Source: Mesorhizobium sp. J428 (GTDB lineage Bacteria; Pseudomonadota; Alphaproteobacteria; Rhizobiales; Rhizobiaceae). From it: a stretch of 64,000 nucleotides of DNA. Below, one piece after another: positions 28,601 to 37,300 of this stretch. The notes below the pieces were generated by a model. The model ran no database searches, was not told the DNA's origin, and saw only the letters and a program-made list of their open reading frames with translations. The DNA lies in assembly GCF_024699925.1 (NCBI RefSeq), contig NZ_JAJOMX010000001.1, positions 5,184,001 through 5,248,000 on the forward strand, given 5' to 3'. Each line of letters starts with the position of its first letter. Within the stretch, counting starts at the first letter, position 1. The position numbers and the translations under genes are program-made.

Positions 28601-28789
28601 ACAATCGTCGCGGAAGGCGTCGAGACGATGGACGAGGCGAGGCTGCTCGCCAACTTCGGCTGCAGCGAGTTCCAGGGCTACCTCCTGGGCCGCCCCATGC
28701 CGGTGTCCGCGATCCCCGATATCGACCACGCGGCGATCGCGCAGACCGTCGAGCAATGTCTCGCGACGCCCCTCGAAGAGGCTGCCTGA
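25610..28789 (+). CDS. Ammonium transporter fused to HAMP-like, PAS, GGDEF and EAL domains
   Basis: A 1059-residue membrane protein. After a signal-like start (1-30), residues 38-412 form an Amt/Rh domain with about eleven helices. Residues matching AmtB's gate and pore are kept: F134, W175, twin His H202 (VVHGTG) and H357 (GVHGFAG), and GFNGGS with F254 and S258. Residues 430-485 look HAMP-like (KADLTMRI, then RLFNGLMDSI). A PAS domain (504-600) precedes GGDEF (615-780, GGDEF intact at 700-704, no RxxD I-site) and EAL (795-1040: E828AL, DDFGTG at 945, EGVE, FQGY), so both cyclase and phosphodiesterase look competent. Ammonium binding or flux probably sets cytosolic c-di-GMP. No glnK is next to it; it converges on the lrp/ald pair. 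Confidence 0.93.
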   Translation: MTRILRQRGVWILIAAGLAAGSAPPHAAAAELSIETLKRDLDMSWTLLAAGLVLMMQVGFLLLEAGMVRSKNSINVAQKNLLDMVFAIVAFGAVGFMLAFAPSRGLPFGFDAGYLMVSNLGSWQTAFFVFQVMFCGTAATIVSGAVAERMRLFAYVLGSIFIALFIYPVFVHWAWGAALQPSESAFLGNMGFIDFAGSTVVHGTGAWVSLAACWIMGAREGRYDANGDPVRIAGHNPVLTTAGAMILFVGWIGFNGGSTVGASPDIAHIIANTVIAAGTGGTAGYLLGWHQDGVVYPEKAVCGMLGGLVAITAGCMVLGPVGAFLVGIVGGLVAIWGNDVVERDLKIDDAVGAIGVHGFAGVAGTLAVALLAPVENLPAGGRFAQLEVQATGVAVNFIWSFGVAVVFFWALSRITRLRVTSEEEQIGLNEAEHGTRMGIGHVEQALEKLVHGKADLTMRIPSVQGDESETLTRLFNGLMDSIQREEHARAETRRIARDAVEAERLSALANATFEAIVILQDGRIVDGNDKLAELFGTSLAKLKGRQLLDLIAPDCVGEVREAMTLSVVDPYECAIVDMAGTRIPVEMRGREVTYHGAKSRVGCIVDLRERKNAEDHIRHLALHDTLTGLPNRALFNEKLAAVTRSGRSDRGKTALLLIDLDRFKNINDIHGHPAGDRVIQISAQRLAELSPDGCLAARLGGDEFAILFPGLAFAAQAADLAFRIVSSLILPITLDDGTQVRVGASVGVSVADSPNELERLVSRTDTALYHAKHMGRNTYCLYEPGMDAQLEKRRAIEGDLAEALERGQFDLHFQPRISVATRRIVSYEALVRWHHPEKGMISPADFIPIAEQNGKIIAIGEWILREACRRARSELGGARVSVNVSPVQFRQRNFVEAVGAAIADTGIDPTMLELEITEGVLIDDDKRAHRLLSELKRLGVTIALDDFGTGYSSLGYLGRFPVDTIKIDRSFVRDMAKSDTAMTIVRTIAGLGDGLGMTIVAEGVETMDEARLLANFGCSEFQGYLLGRPMPVSAIPDIDHAAIAQTVEQCLATPLEEAA

Positions 28790-28799
28790 CGCCGGGCGC

Positions 28800-29273
28800 C
28801 TAGGCCATCTCCGGCTTCAACCCCAGCGCCACGCGATCGATGATCTCCCTCAGCGCAAAGCTCGAATTGATCTTGGTCACGTGCGGCAGCGCGGTTAGCC
28901 ATTCCTTGTGGATGCGCTCGTAGTCCGCGAGGTCCTTCGCCGCAATCCGCAGGATGTAGTCGTATTCCCCGGACATCAGGTGGCAGGAGAGGATGTTCGG
29001 GCAGCGCTTCACCGCGCTCTCGAAGTCGGACAGCGTCTTCTCGAACTGGCCGGACAGCGAGATGTGCACGATCGCCGTCATCTGGTGGCCGAGCGCTGTG
29101 TTGGAGATGCGCGCATGGTAGCCGCGGATGATGCCGGCCTTTTCGAGCGCGTCGAGACGGCGCGAGCAGGCCGATTGCGACAGTCCGGCCCGTTCCGCGA
29201 GCGCGGCGTTGGAGATGCGTCCGTCCGTCTGAAGCGTGTCCAAAATGGTGATATCGATCCGGTCTAGCCGCAT
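28800..29273 (-). CDS. Lrp/AsnC-family transcriptional regulator (AldR-like)
   Basis: A 157-residue regulator with an N-terminal winged helix-turn-helix (RLDRIDITILDTLQTDGRIS, then AERAGLSQSACSRRLDALEK) and a C-terminal RAM ligand-binding domain (MSGEYDYILRIAAKDLADYE). ATG 29273 is taken from the Lrp-typical opening MRLDRID, with AAGGA about 10 nt before it. It is divergent from ald across 163 bp, the usual arrangement for an Lrp-type activator of alanine dehydrogenase, with L-alanine as the probable effector. Ligand and target are inferred from this placement. Confidence 0.92.
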   Translation of the reverse strand: MRLDRIDITILDTLQTDGRISNAALAERAGLSQSACSRRLDALEKAGIIRGYHARISNTALGHQMTAIVHISLSGQFEKTLSDFESAVKRCPNILSCHLMSGEYDYILRIAAKDLADYERIHKEWLTALPHVTKINSSFALREIIDRVALGLKPEMA

Positions 29274-29436
29274 TGGTCGAAGATCCTTCGCAAGATCGGC
29301 ACCCCCACGCAAGAATACGCGAATATGGCATCGTCCCACAACTGCATTCGCAAGGACGTTCGACCCGTTTCATGGTTACATTCGTTAACGCATGGGGAAC
29401 ATGGGCCAAAGGCCCGTAAAAAACGGAGAACAGAAG
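29274..29436. promoter_or_regulatory. Divergent lrp/ald control region with repeated ATTCG half-sites
   Basis: The 163-bp gap has three ATTCG-type half-sites: GCGAAT at 29319-29324, ATTCGC at 29346-29351 and ATTCG at 29380-29384, the last running into the palindrome CGTTAACG (29383-29390). Lrp-type regulators bind several degenerate sites in arrays like this. GGAG lies about 8 nt before the ald ATG. Assignment as the operator is an inference. Confidence 0.35.
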
Positions 29437-30552
<1,116 letters not shown>

Positions 30553-30583
30553 TCAGCCGCGACGCATCCTCCCAGTCGCGCAG

Positions 30584-30610
30584 CGCCCGCCGGTTTCCGG
30601 CGGGCGTTTT
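30584..30610 (+). terminator. Intrinsic terminator of ald
   Basis: CGCCCGCCGG (30584-30593), a 3-nt loop and CCGGCGGGCG (30597-30606) form a perfect 10-bp stem followed by TTTT. It lies 32 bp past the ald stop. Confidence 0.92.
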
Positions 30611-30645
30611 CGTTCATGGCAACCGCGGCAATCCGAGGCAGCAAC

Positions 30646-30669
30646 AAAAAAGCCGGGCTCTTGCCCGGC
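30646..30669 (-). terminator. Intrinsic terminator of the OmpA-domain gene
   Basis: On the minus strand GCCGGGC, AAGA, GCCCGGC is followed by six T (plus strand A at 30646-30651). It lies about 100 bp past the stop of the OmpA-domain gene and is oriented for it. Confidence 0.85.
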
Positions 30670-30764
30670 TTCCTCGGCATCGAGATCCGCCGCCGGTTCA
30701 TCCGCGGTCGTCAGATCGATCGACGTCCATCTTCTAGCTGTCGATTGTAACAGCTGTACGACGC

Positions 30765-31343
30765 CTAGAACGGCCGCACGACGTCCGTCACCCGGCGCAG
30801 CGTGACGCGGCGGTTGCGCCATTCCTCGCGCTGCGTCGGCACCAGCAGGAACTCCTCGCCATAGCCGACCGTCTCCAGCGCACGGCGCGGAATACCGAAC
30901 TCGCGCACCAGGACACGCTTCAGCGATTCCGCCCGACGCTCGGACAGGACCTGGTTGGATGAGAACGAGCCGACCGCGTCCGTATGGCCCTCGATCAGAA
31001 ACACCTCGCCCCGGTTGCGACGCAGGATGCGCTCCATGGCAGTCGCGATATTGTCGACCTTGCGGTACTGTGAGCGCGGAATCTCGGCCGAGGCGAACTC
31101 GAAATTGATCGACTGGATGTCGATCGACGGCGCGATGCGGCGGATTTCGGGGCGGCGGCGCAGTTCCTGAACCGTGACGCGCTCCTGCGGCGCAAGGCGC
31201 TTGCGGGGCGCGGCCTGCAGCTCCTGCTCGATGCGCGCCGCGCTCGGCGTGGTCGCCTGGGCAAACGCCTCTCCGGTCCCGCCGATAACGGCGGAACCCG
31301 CCAGCGCGGCGGCGGCGGTCAGAAAATTGCGGCGGTTCAGCAT
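30765..31343 (-). CDS. OmpA-domain envelope protein with Tat-like signal
   Basis: A 192-residue protein. The leader LNRRNFLTAAAALAGSAVIG has a twin-arginine and an AFAQA cleavage region. The C-terminal half is an OmpA-like peptidoglycan-binding domain: INFEFASAEIPRSQYRKVD, VFLIEGHTDAVGSFSSNQ (with the Asp and Arg that bind diaminopimelate in the family) and LSERRAESLKRVLVREFGI. AGGAG is 6 nt before ATG 31343. It would tether to peptidoglycan from the periplasm. There is no beta-barrel, so it is not a true OmpA porin. Confidence 0.9.
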   Translation of the reverse strand: MLNRRNFLTAAAALAGSAVIGGTGEAFAQATTPSAARIEQELQAAPRKRLAPQERVTVQELRRRPEIRRIAPSIDIQSINFEFASAEIPRSQYRKVDNIATAMERILRRNRGEVFLIEGHTDAVGSFSSNQVLSERRAESLKRVLVREFGIPRRALETVGYGEEFLLVPTQREEWRNRRVTLRRVTDVVRPF

Positions 31344-31435
31344 GGTCGTCTCCTTTGCATGTCGATGCGTGCGACCATGGCAGCGCAAGCCTGAAAGGAA
31401 GCTGAACGCCGGGTTCAGGAAACGTGCGGAAACCT

Positions 31436-32001
31436 TTACGGCCGCAGCAGGATTTCCGCCCGTTCCGGCATGGTCAGCGGGAAGACCGTTTCCTTGACCT
31501 GTGCCACCGGCCTGAACCCCATCTTCTGATAAAGCGGCAGGGCTGCCGGATGATCGAGCGTGCAGGTCTGCACCACCACGCGCTGCGGCGATCTCGACCA
31601 GGCCGCCTCGATCGCCGCGCCCAGGAACCACCGGCCGATGCCCTGGCCGGTCGCATTCTCCATCAGGCCGAAATAGACGAGTTCGATCATATCGTCCCCT
31701 TCCGGGGCGAGTTCGAACATGCCGGCGGGGCTCCGTCGAGATGAAGCACGCGCACGTCGCGCTCGGGCTCGGCCAGCTTCTTCTCCAGCACCTCATCGGA
31801 AAGCCTCAGCGCATTCACCCAATGCCATTTCCGCCCGACCCGATCGATGAGGTAGCGGTAGAAATGATTCGGCATGCTGCGCGCCTTGAGCAGCGCGATC
31901 GGCCGGTTGTAGGGCACCGGGGGATAATGCGCCGGCGGCGCGACCATTTCGAGGAACGTGACCGTTACGTCGATCGGATCGGGCTTCTTCTGCGCAGTCA
32001 T
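31436..32001 (-). pseudogene. GNAT-family N-acetyltransferase, frameshifted
   Basis: Starting at ATG 32001 the frame reads a GNAT N-terminus (TVTFLEMVAPPAHYPPVPYN, then VLHLDGAP) and stops at 31687. The C-terminal half with the acetyl-CoA loop (ATGQGIGRWFLGAAIEAAW) and YQKMGFRPVAQ continues in another frame to 31436. They join near 31727, where one G/C appears to be missing: GCCCCGCCGGC is present and GCCCCGGCCGGC expected. The joined product of about 188 residues is a plausible full-length enzyme. Its start overlaps the sulfurtransferase stop by ATGA, so it is the last gene of the cysK operon. Could be a sequencing slip. Confidence 0.82.
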
Positions 32002-32858
32002 GCTTCGTCCTTTACCACCGGCGTGTCGGCGCGGCCGCCCCATTCGGTCCACGACCCGTCGTAGAGTTTGACGTCGCGATGCCCGAGCGTCTCCAGCGCC
32101 AGCGCCACCACAGCCGCGGTGACGCCCGATCCGCAGGAGGTGACGACCGGCTCGTTCAGGTCCACCCCGGCGGCGGCAAACGCCTGCTTCAGATCTTCCG
32201 CCGGCAGCAGCTTGCCGTCCTTCGACAGCGCCAGCGCCGGCACGTTGTGCGCCCCCGGCATATGCCCGCCTCGGACGCCGGGCCGCGGTTCCGGGTCCTT
32301 GCCGGTGAAGCGGCCCGGCGGCCGCGCGTCGGCGATCTGTCGCCCGCCCTTCTCGACGATCTCGCGCATCTCCGCCAGCGAGGCGACCCGTCTTGGATTG
32401 AACCGGACGTCGAACAGGCACGAGGCGATCTTGGTCGGCTGGTCGGTGACGAAGCGGCCTTCCTTCTTCCAGCCGTCGATGCCGCCTTCGAGCACATAGA
32501 CCTTCTCCGCGCCCATCGTGCGGAACATCCACCAGGCGCGCGGCGCGGAGAAGAAGCCGGGCCCGTCATAGACCACGATGGTGTCGTCGCGCGAAATCCC
32601 CATCGATGCCGCGAAGGTCGCGAACACCTTCGGCGAAGGCATGGTGTGCGGCAGGTCCGAACCCGGCTCGACGACAAGGTCATGGTCGAAGAAGACCGCG
32701 CGCGGGATATGGCCGGCATCATATTCGGCCCGCGCATCGCGCCCTTGCGCCGGCAGGTACCACGATGCGTCGATCACGGACATGCCCGGATCGTTGAGAT
32801 GCTCGGCCAGCCAGGCCGACGAAACGGTGAAGCCGGTAGGTGCAGCGCTCTTGCTCAT
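31998..32858 (-). CDS. sseA: 3-mercaptopyruvate sulfurtransferase
   Basis: A 286-residue cytosolic rhodanese-type enzyme with two rhodanese domains. The catalytic loop VVTSCGSGVTAA in the second domain has the CGSGVT form that distinguishes mercaptopyruvate from thiosulfate sulfurtransferases. The first domain holds VVYDGPGFFSAPRAWWMF. It moves sulfur from 3-mercaptopyruvate to an acceptor. ATG 32858 is preferred over one 18 nt upstream from family alignment; neither has a good ribosome site. It lies in an operon after alaX, 76 bp downstream, and overlaps the GNAT start. Confidence 0.93.
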   Translation of the reverse strand: MSKSAAPTGFTVSSAWLAEHLNDPGMSVIDASWYLPAQGRDARAEYDAGHIPRAVFFDHDLVVEPGSDLPHTMPSPKVFATFAASMGISRDDTIVVYDGPGFFSAPRAWWMFRTMGAEKVYVLEGGIDGWKKEGRFVTDQPTKIASCLFDVRFNPRRVASLAEMREIVEKGGRQIADARPPGRFTGKDPEPRPGVRGGHMPGAHNVPALALSKDGKLLPAEDLKQAFAAAGVDLNEPVVTSCGSGVTAAVVALALETLGHRDVKLYDGSWTEWGGRADTPVVKDEA

Positions 32859-32934
32859 GGGCCGGTCATACACCACCGCGAGGCCGCCTGCCTATCCGGC
32901 TGTTGATCGCCACCACGCGTCACTTGCGGAGGCC

Positions 32935-33678
32935 CTACCCCGCCGCCGACGGCCCGAACCGCAGCCGGTAGCGCCGGTTCTCGCGGCCCTTCTTCTCGAT
33001 CTTGCCGATGTGGATCTCGCCGATCTCACCGGTGCGGGCGACATGAGTGCCGCCGCAGGGCTGGCTGTCCACCGACGCATTGTCGCCGATGCAGACGAGC
33101 CTTATGCGCCCGGTGCCGCTCGGCGGGCGCACGTTTTTCGATTTCACCAGCCCCGGATTGGCCGCGAGTTCCTCGTCGGTGATCCAGCGCGTGAAGACCG
33201 GATGGTCGGCCCGCACCAGGTCCATCAACCGCTCGGTGACAAGTTCCTTGGTGTAGCTCGTATCCGGAATGTCGAGGTCGATGCGGCTGTCGTCTTCGGC
33301 CACCGACGCGCCGGTGATCGGGAACGGACAGATCACCGAGACGAGGTGGCAGGCCGTGTGCATGCGCATCAGGTTGAAGCGGCGCGGCCAGTCGATCGCC
33401 AGTTTCACGCGCGAACCGACGAGCGGAACCGCCGCCCCCTCGGCCGGAACGTGGATGATCTCGTCCTTCGTCTCGCCCGTTACCGTGGCCGCGATCGGAA
33501 CGACCGTCCCGTCCGAAAGCGTCATTGTGCCCATATCGCCCGGCTGGCCGCCGGAGGTGGCGTAGAAGATGGTCCGGTCGAGGATCAGGCCGCCGCTCTC
33601 GTTGACGGCGAGCACCTCGGCCTCCGCCTCCCGCAGATAGGAATCCTCGCGGAAGAGCGCCTCTATGCGCAGCACCAT
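32935..33678 (-). CDS. AlaX-type alanyl-tRNA editing protein
   Basis: A 247-residue free-standing homologue of the AlaRS editing domain, with an N-terminal beta-barrel (FYATSGGQPGDMGTM) and the zinc site MRMHTACH (HxxxH) plus SQPCGGTHVARTGEIG (CxxxH). It hydrolyses mischarged Ser- or Gly-tRNA(Ala). Start ATG overlaps the cysK stop by one base (TGATG). It lies between cysteine synthase and sulfurtransferase genes, which is unusual for a tRNA quality-control factor. Length suggests AlaX type II. Cysteine-pathway context hints that it may protect against a serine- or cysteine-derived error, an inference only. Confidence 0.9.
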   Translation of the reverse strand: MVLRIEALFREDSYLREAEAEVLAVNESGGLILDRTIFYATSGGQPGDMGTMTLSDGTVVPIAATVTGETKDEIIHVPAEGAAVPLVGSRVKLAIDWPRRFNLMRMHTACHLVSVICPFPITGASVAEDDSRIDLDIPDTSYTKELVTERLMDLVRADHPVFTRWITDEELAANPGLVKSKNVRPPSGTGRIRLVCIGDNASVDSQPCGGTHVARTGEIGEIHIGKIEKKGRENRRYRLRFGPSAAG

Positions 33679-34712
33679 CAGTCCACCTTTTCGTAGGGCA
33701 CGTCGATCTCCGGCGTCCGGTCCATCCATTGCGGGATGGGCAGGTTCTTGGTGCGCAGGAAGGCGGGGTTGAACAGCTTCGACTGGTAGCGCGTGCCGTA
33801 GTCGCAGAGGATCGTCACGATCGTGTGGCCGGGGCCGAGATCCTTCGCCAGCCGGATCGCGCCGGCGATGTTGATGCCGGTCGATCCGCCGAGGCAGAGC
33901 CCTTCCTCCTGCACCAGGTCGAAGATGATCGGCAGCGCTTCCTCGTCCGGCACCTGGTAGGCGAAATCGGGCGTGAAGCCTTCCAGGTTGGCCGTGATAC
34001 GCCCCTGGCCGATGCCCTCGGTGATCGAACTCCCCTCCGACTTCAGCACGCCGTCGGTGTAAAAGCTGAAGAGGGCCGCGCCCAGCGGGTCCGCGATCGC
34101 GATCTTCACATCCTTGCTCTTGCCCTTCAGTCCCGCCGCTACGCCCGCCAGAGTTCCGCCGGTGCCGACGGCCGAGACGAAGCCGTGCACCTTGCCGCCG
34201 GTCTGGTCCCAGATCTCCTGCGCCGTCGTCACGATGTGGCCGTCGCGGTTGGCGACATTGTCGAACTGATTGGCCCAGATCGCGCCCGCGGGCTCGCTTT
34301 TCGCAAGTTGCTCCGCCAGCCGGCCCGACACCTTCACATAGTTGTTCGGGTTCTTGTACGGCACCGCCGGAACCTCGATCAGTTCGGCGCCGAGCAGGCG
34401 CAGCGCGTCCTTCTTCTCCTGGCTCTGCGTGTCGGGGATCACGATCACGGTGCGATAGCCCAGCGCCTTGGCGACGACGGTCAGCCCGATGCCGGTGTTG
34501 CCCGCCGTGCCCTCGACGATCACGCCGCCGGGCCTCAGCAGGCCGCGCTTCTCGGCGTCGCGGATGATGAATAGGCCGGCGCGGTCCTTCACCGACTGGC
34601 CGGGATTCATGAACTCGGCCTTGCCCAGGATCTCGCAGCCGGTTTCCTCGGATGCCCGCCTGAGGCGGATCAGCGGCGTGTTTCCGATGGCGTCGATGAC
34701 GGAAGTGAACAT
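33678..34712 (-). CDS. cysK: Cysteine synthase A (O-acetylserine sulfhydrylase)
   Basis: A 344-residue PLP enzyme that joins sulfide to O-acetylserine. PLP lysine K42 is in NPGQSVKDRAG; the Asn/Gly loop is VEGTAGNTGIGL; the phosphate-binding loop is VSAVGTGGTLAG. ATG 34712 gives the usual MFTSVIDAIGNTPLIRL start. It is the first gene of an operon with alaX, sseA and a GNAT. Together with cysE, 25 kb away, it gives complete cysteine synthesis from serine. A cystathionine beta-synthase-like role cannot be excluded, but the flanking genes favour cysteine synthesis. Confidence 0.92.
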   Translation of the reverse strand: MFTSVIDAIGNTPLIRLRRASEETGCEILGKAEFMNPGQSVKDRAGLFIIRDAEKRGLLRPGGVIVEGTAGNTGIGLTVVAKALGYRTVIVIPDTQSQEKKDALRLLGAELIEVPAVPYKNPNNYVKVSGRLAEQLAKSEPAGAIWANQFDNVANRDGHIVTTAQEIWDQTGGKVHGFVSAVGTGGTLAGVAAGLKGKSKDVKIAIADPLGAALFSFYTDGVLKSEGSSITEGIGQGRITANLEGFTPDFAYQVPDEEALPIIFDLVQEEGLCLGGSTGINIAGAIRLAKDLGPGHTIVTILCDYGTRYQSKLFNPAFLRTKNLPIPQWMDRTPEIDVPYEKVD

Positions 34713-34971
34713 GATCGATCCTTGCCTGCTCGCCCGCTTCGGGGCTGGAGGGTGAGCAGCCCGGTTTAGAAACCAAGCCGCTTCCCCGCAAGGGAGCATT
34801 TTTCTCCGAAGCCGCCAATCGACGGCAAAATGCACCGTCGGAGGCGGTCATCCGGGAACGAACATTCAGGCTTCTATGGGCAAAGGCCACGCGAAGCTCT
34901 CGCCCGGCACGTCTCCTTGTCTGGACCCCGCCCGCGCGATACCGATAGGCCGAATGATCTGGGAGGACCCG

Positions 34972-35952
34972 ATGGGGAGGATCGTCGCTATCTTGCTTCT
35001 GCTGCTGGTCGTCGCGCTCGGCGCGCTCTATCTCCTCGGCCCGCGTGTGGCGGCCGACACGACGCTGACCTTTCGCGACACCTCGATCGGTCCCGACCCC
35101 GACGCCTATCTCGCCGACTCCGAGGCGAAGGTCGCGAACATCCGGCCGGGCCTCGCCAAGGAGATCGTCTGGGCCTATCCCGCCTCGCGCGCGAAAACGC
35201 CGCTGTCGATCGTCTACATCCACGGCTTCTCCGCCTCGAAGGGCGAGGTCCGCCCGCTGCCCGACAAGGTCGCCGCCGCCCTCGGCGCCAATCTCTTCTT
35301 CACCCGCCTCGCCGGCCACGGCCAGGACAACGCCGCCATGGGCGAGGCAAGCCTCAACGCCTGGGTCAACGACACGGCCGAAGCGCTCGCGATCGGCCGT
35401 GCCATCGGCGAGAAGGTGGTCGTCATCGCCACCTCCACCGGCGGCAGCCTCGCCGCCTGGGCGCTTACCCAGCCCGAGCTTGCCGGAAATGTCGCGGCGG
35501 CCGTGCTGATCTCGCCCAATTTCGGCGTCCAGGCCTCGGGCGCGGGCCTGCTCACCGGCCCGTGGGGCCTGCAGCTCGCGGAACTCCTGGTCGGCAAGGA
35601 GCGCGGCTTCGAGCCGGCCAACGACCTGCAGCGGCAGTTGTGGACGTGGCGCTATCCAACCCGCGCGACACTGCCGATGGCCGCGACCGTCGAACTCGCC
35701 CGCGCGCAGCCCTATGACAAGGTGACGATCCCCGCCCTCTTCATCGTCTCCGACGGCGACAAGGTGATCAGGCCGGACGAGGCAAAGGCCGTCGCCGCCG
35801 CCTGGGGCGGCCCGCACGAGCTCGTCTCCGTCGACAACCCCGGCGATCCATCCAGCCATGTCCTCGCCGGCGACGCGATGTCACCAAAAATGACCGATCC
35901 GCTCGCGACCCGGATTGTCGAATGGATCAAATCGCTTGGGCTTGGAACCTGA
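34972..35952 (+). CDS. Membrane-anchored alpha/beta hydrolase
   Basis: A 326-residue protein with one N-terminal membrane segment (RIVAILLLLLVVALGALYLL) that serves as anchor or signal. The hydrolase fold shows YIHGFSASKGE (oxyanion), nucleophile Ser in VVIATSTGGSLAAW, acid in IVSDGDKVI and late histidine in NPGDPSSHVLAG. ATG 34972 has GGAGG 5 nt upstream; a longer in-frame start was rejected. It is divergent from cysK and convergent with the MFS gene. Substrate unknown; carboxylesterase or lipase-like. Confidence 0.85.
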   Translation: MGRIVAILLLLLVVALGALYLLGPRVAADTTLTFRDTSIGPDPDAYLADSEAKVANIRPGLAKEIVWAYPASRAKTPLSIVYIHGFSASKGEVRPLPDKVAAALGANLFFTRLAGHGQDNAAMGEASLNAWVNDTAEALAIGRAIGEKVVVIATSTGGSLAAWALTQPELAGNVAAAVLISPNFGVQASGAGLLTGPWGLQLAELLVGKERGFEPANDLQRQLWTWRYPTRATLPMAATVELARAQPYDKVTIPALFIVSDGDKVIRPDEAKAVAAAWGGPHELVSVDNPGDPSSHVLAGDAMSPKMTDPLATRIVEWIKSLGLGT

Positions 35953-35961
35953 CTCTGCGCA

Positions 35962-37152
35962 TCAGGCCGCGGGCTTCGCGTCGCGCGCCGGGAGGTAGGC
36001 GATGTGGGCGACCGCCAGCATCGCGGCATAGAAGACGAACAGCGTGCGATAGGCCGCGAGCGGATCACCCGGTACGGTCGAGGCGGTCACCACCGCGCCG
36101 GTGACGAACTGCATCACGCCCACCCCGCCGATCGAGAAGAAGTTCATCAGCGTCACCCCCCTGCCCGTCAGGTGCATCGGCAGGAAGGCGCGCGCATGCG
36201 CCATCAACAGCCCGTAGCTCGCCCCGGTCACGCCGATCAGCACCAGCACCACCGCGTCAGCGAAAATCCCCTCGCCCGCATGCAGTGCCAGCCACAGGAT
36301 CGCGCACAGGCTCAGGCTGTTGCCGGCCACCGCGACCCATTTGCGCGTGCGGAAGAGCTGGTCGAGTGGGCCGTAGAGGAAGTTGCCCGCTACCATGGCG
36401 AGGGCCATGAACAGCGTCACCTGGCCGATGACGATCGCGGTGGCGCCGTAGACATCCGCAAGATACGGCCCCGCCCAGAGCCCGCGTATGCCCACGGCCG
36501 GTGCATAGTTGATCGCCGTCAGCGGGATGATCGGCCACAGCACCCTCAGCCGCAGCAGGTCGAGATAGCCGGAAAAGCCGGTATCGGCATGCTCGGTCTT
36601 GAGCTTTTCCGGATCGCGCACGAAGACGGCAATCGCCAGAGCGACGGCCACGGTCACCGCGACCAGCCCGAGCATCACCCAGCGCCAGCCGAATGCCTCC
36701 GCCGCGTTCGCAAGCGGCGACGAGCCGAAGACGTTTCCGGCCGAGCCGACGCCGATCAGCGTCGACGTCAGCACGGCGAACCGCGCCGGTGGGAATTCGC
36801 GTGCGAAGATGAACACCGAGGCCATCAGCACCGGCGCGCAGCCCATGCCGATCAGCACCATCGCCAGCGTGATCATCCACGGCGCGGTAGCCGAGGCGAA
36901 GATCAACCCGCCGGCACCGCCGCACAGGCCGAGCAGGATCGCCGCCGTGAGCTTCGGGCCGAACCGGTCGAGCGACACGCCGACGACGAACTGCATCAGC
37001 GCGAAGGCGATGAACCATGCGCCCGAGGCCATCGACAGCTCGGCCTTCGTCGCCCCGAGTTCGGAGATCAGCGCCGGCGTCAGCACGGCGAGGAAGGAGC
37101 GGAAGAATTGCGACAGCACATAGGCCGCCGTCAGCGCAACGATGCCCGCCAT
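35962..37152 (-). CDS. MFS transporter
   Basis: A 396-residue major facilitator with 12 predicted helices in two halves. The signature between TM2 and TM3 is VGVSLDRFGPKLTAAILLG (the GxxxDRxG form). It opens VALTAAYVLSQFFRSFLAVL, like the nitrate/nitrite-porter or sugar-phosphate-like rhizobial MFS group. No substrate-specific motif was recognised. It stands between the helicase and the hydrolase, on the same strand as the helicase, from which a hairpin separates it. Confidence 0.88.
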   Translation of the reverse strand: MAGIVALTAAYVLSQFFRSFLAVLTPALISELGATKAELSMASGAWFIAFALMQFVVGVSLDRFGPKLTAAILLGLCGGAGGLIFASATAPWMITLAMVLIGMGCAPVLMASVFIFAREFPPARFAVLTSTLIGVGSAGNVFGSSPLANAAEAFGWRWVMLGLVAVTVAVALAIAVFVRDPEKLKTEHADTGFSGYLDLLRLRVLWPIIPLTAINYAPAVGIRGLWAGPYLADVYGATAIVIGQVTLFMALAMVAGNFLYGPLDQLFRTRKWVAVAGNSLSLCAILWLALHAGEGIFADAVVLVLIGVTGASYGLLMAHARAFLPMHLTGRGVTLMNFFSIGGVGVMQFVTGAVVTASTVPGDPLAAYRTLFVFYAAMLAVAHIAYLPARDAKPAA

Positions 37153-37242
37153 GGATGCGTTTCCCGGTTCGTCTCGACGGCTCTGCGGCCGCCTGCGTGC
37201 CGTCCGGGGTAAACGATGACCGTCCGGGCATCAATGTGCCAA

Positions 37243-37263
37243 CGGCCCCACAAGGGGGCCGTC
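37243..37263. terminator. Hairpin between helicase and MFS genes
   Basis: ACGGCCCC (37243-37250) and GGGGCCGT (37256-37263) form a perfect 8-bp stem around 5 nt. It lies 38 bp past the helicase stop on the minus strand. No T-run follows, so it is a modest terminator candidate. Confidence 0.45.
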
Positions 37264-37300
37264 GGTTGGGTCAGCAGAATGGACCGGAACGGGCCCGGGC

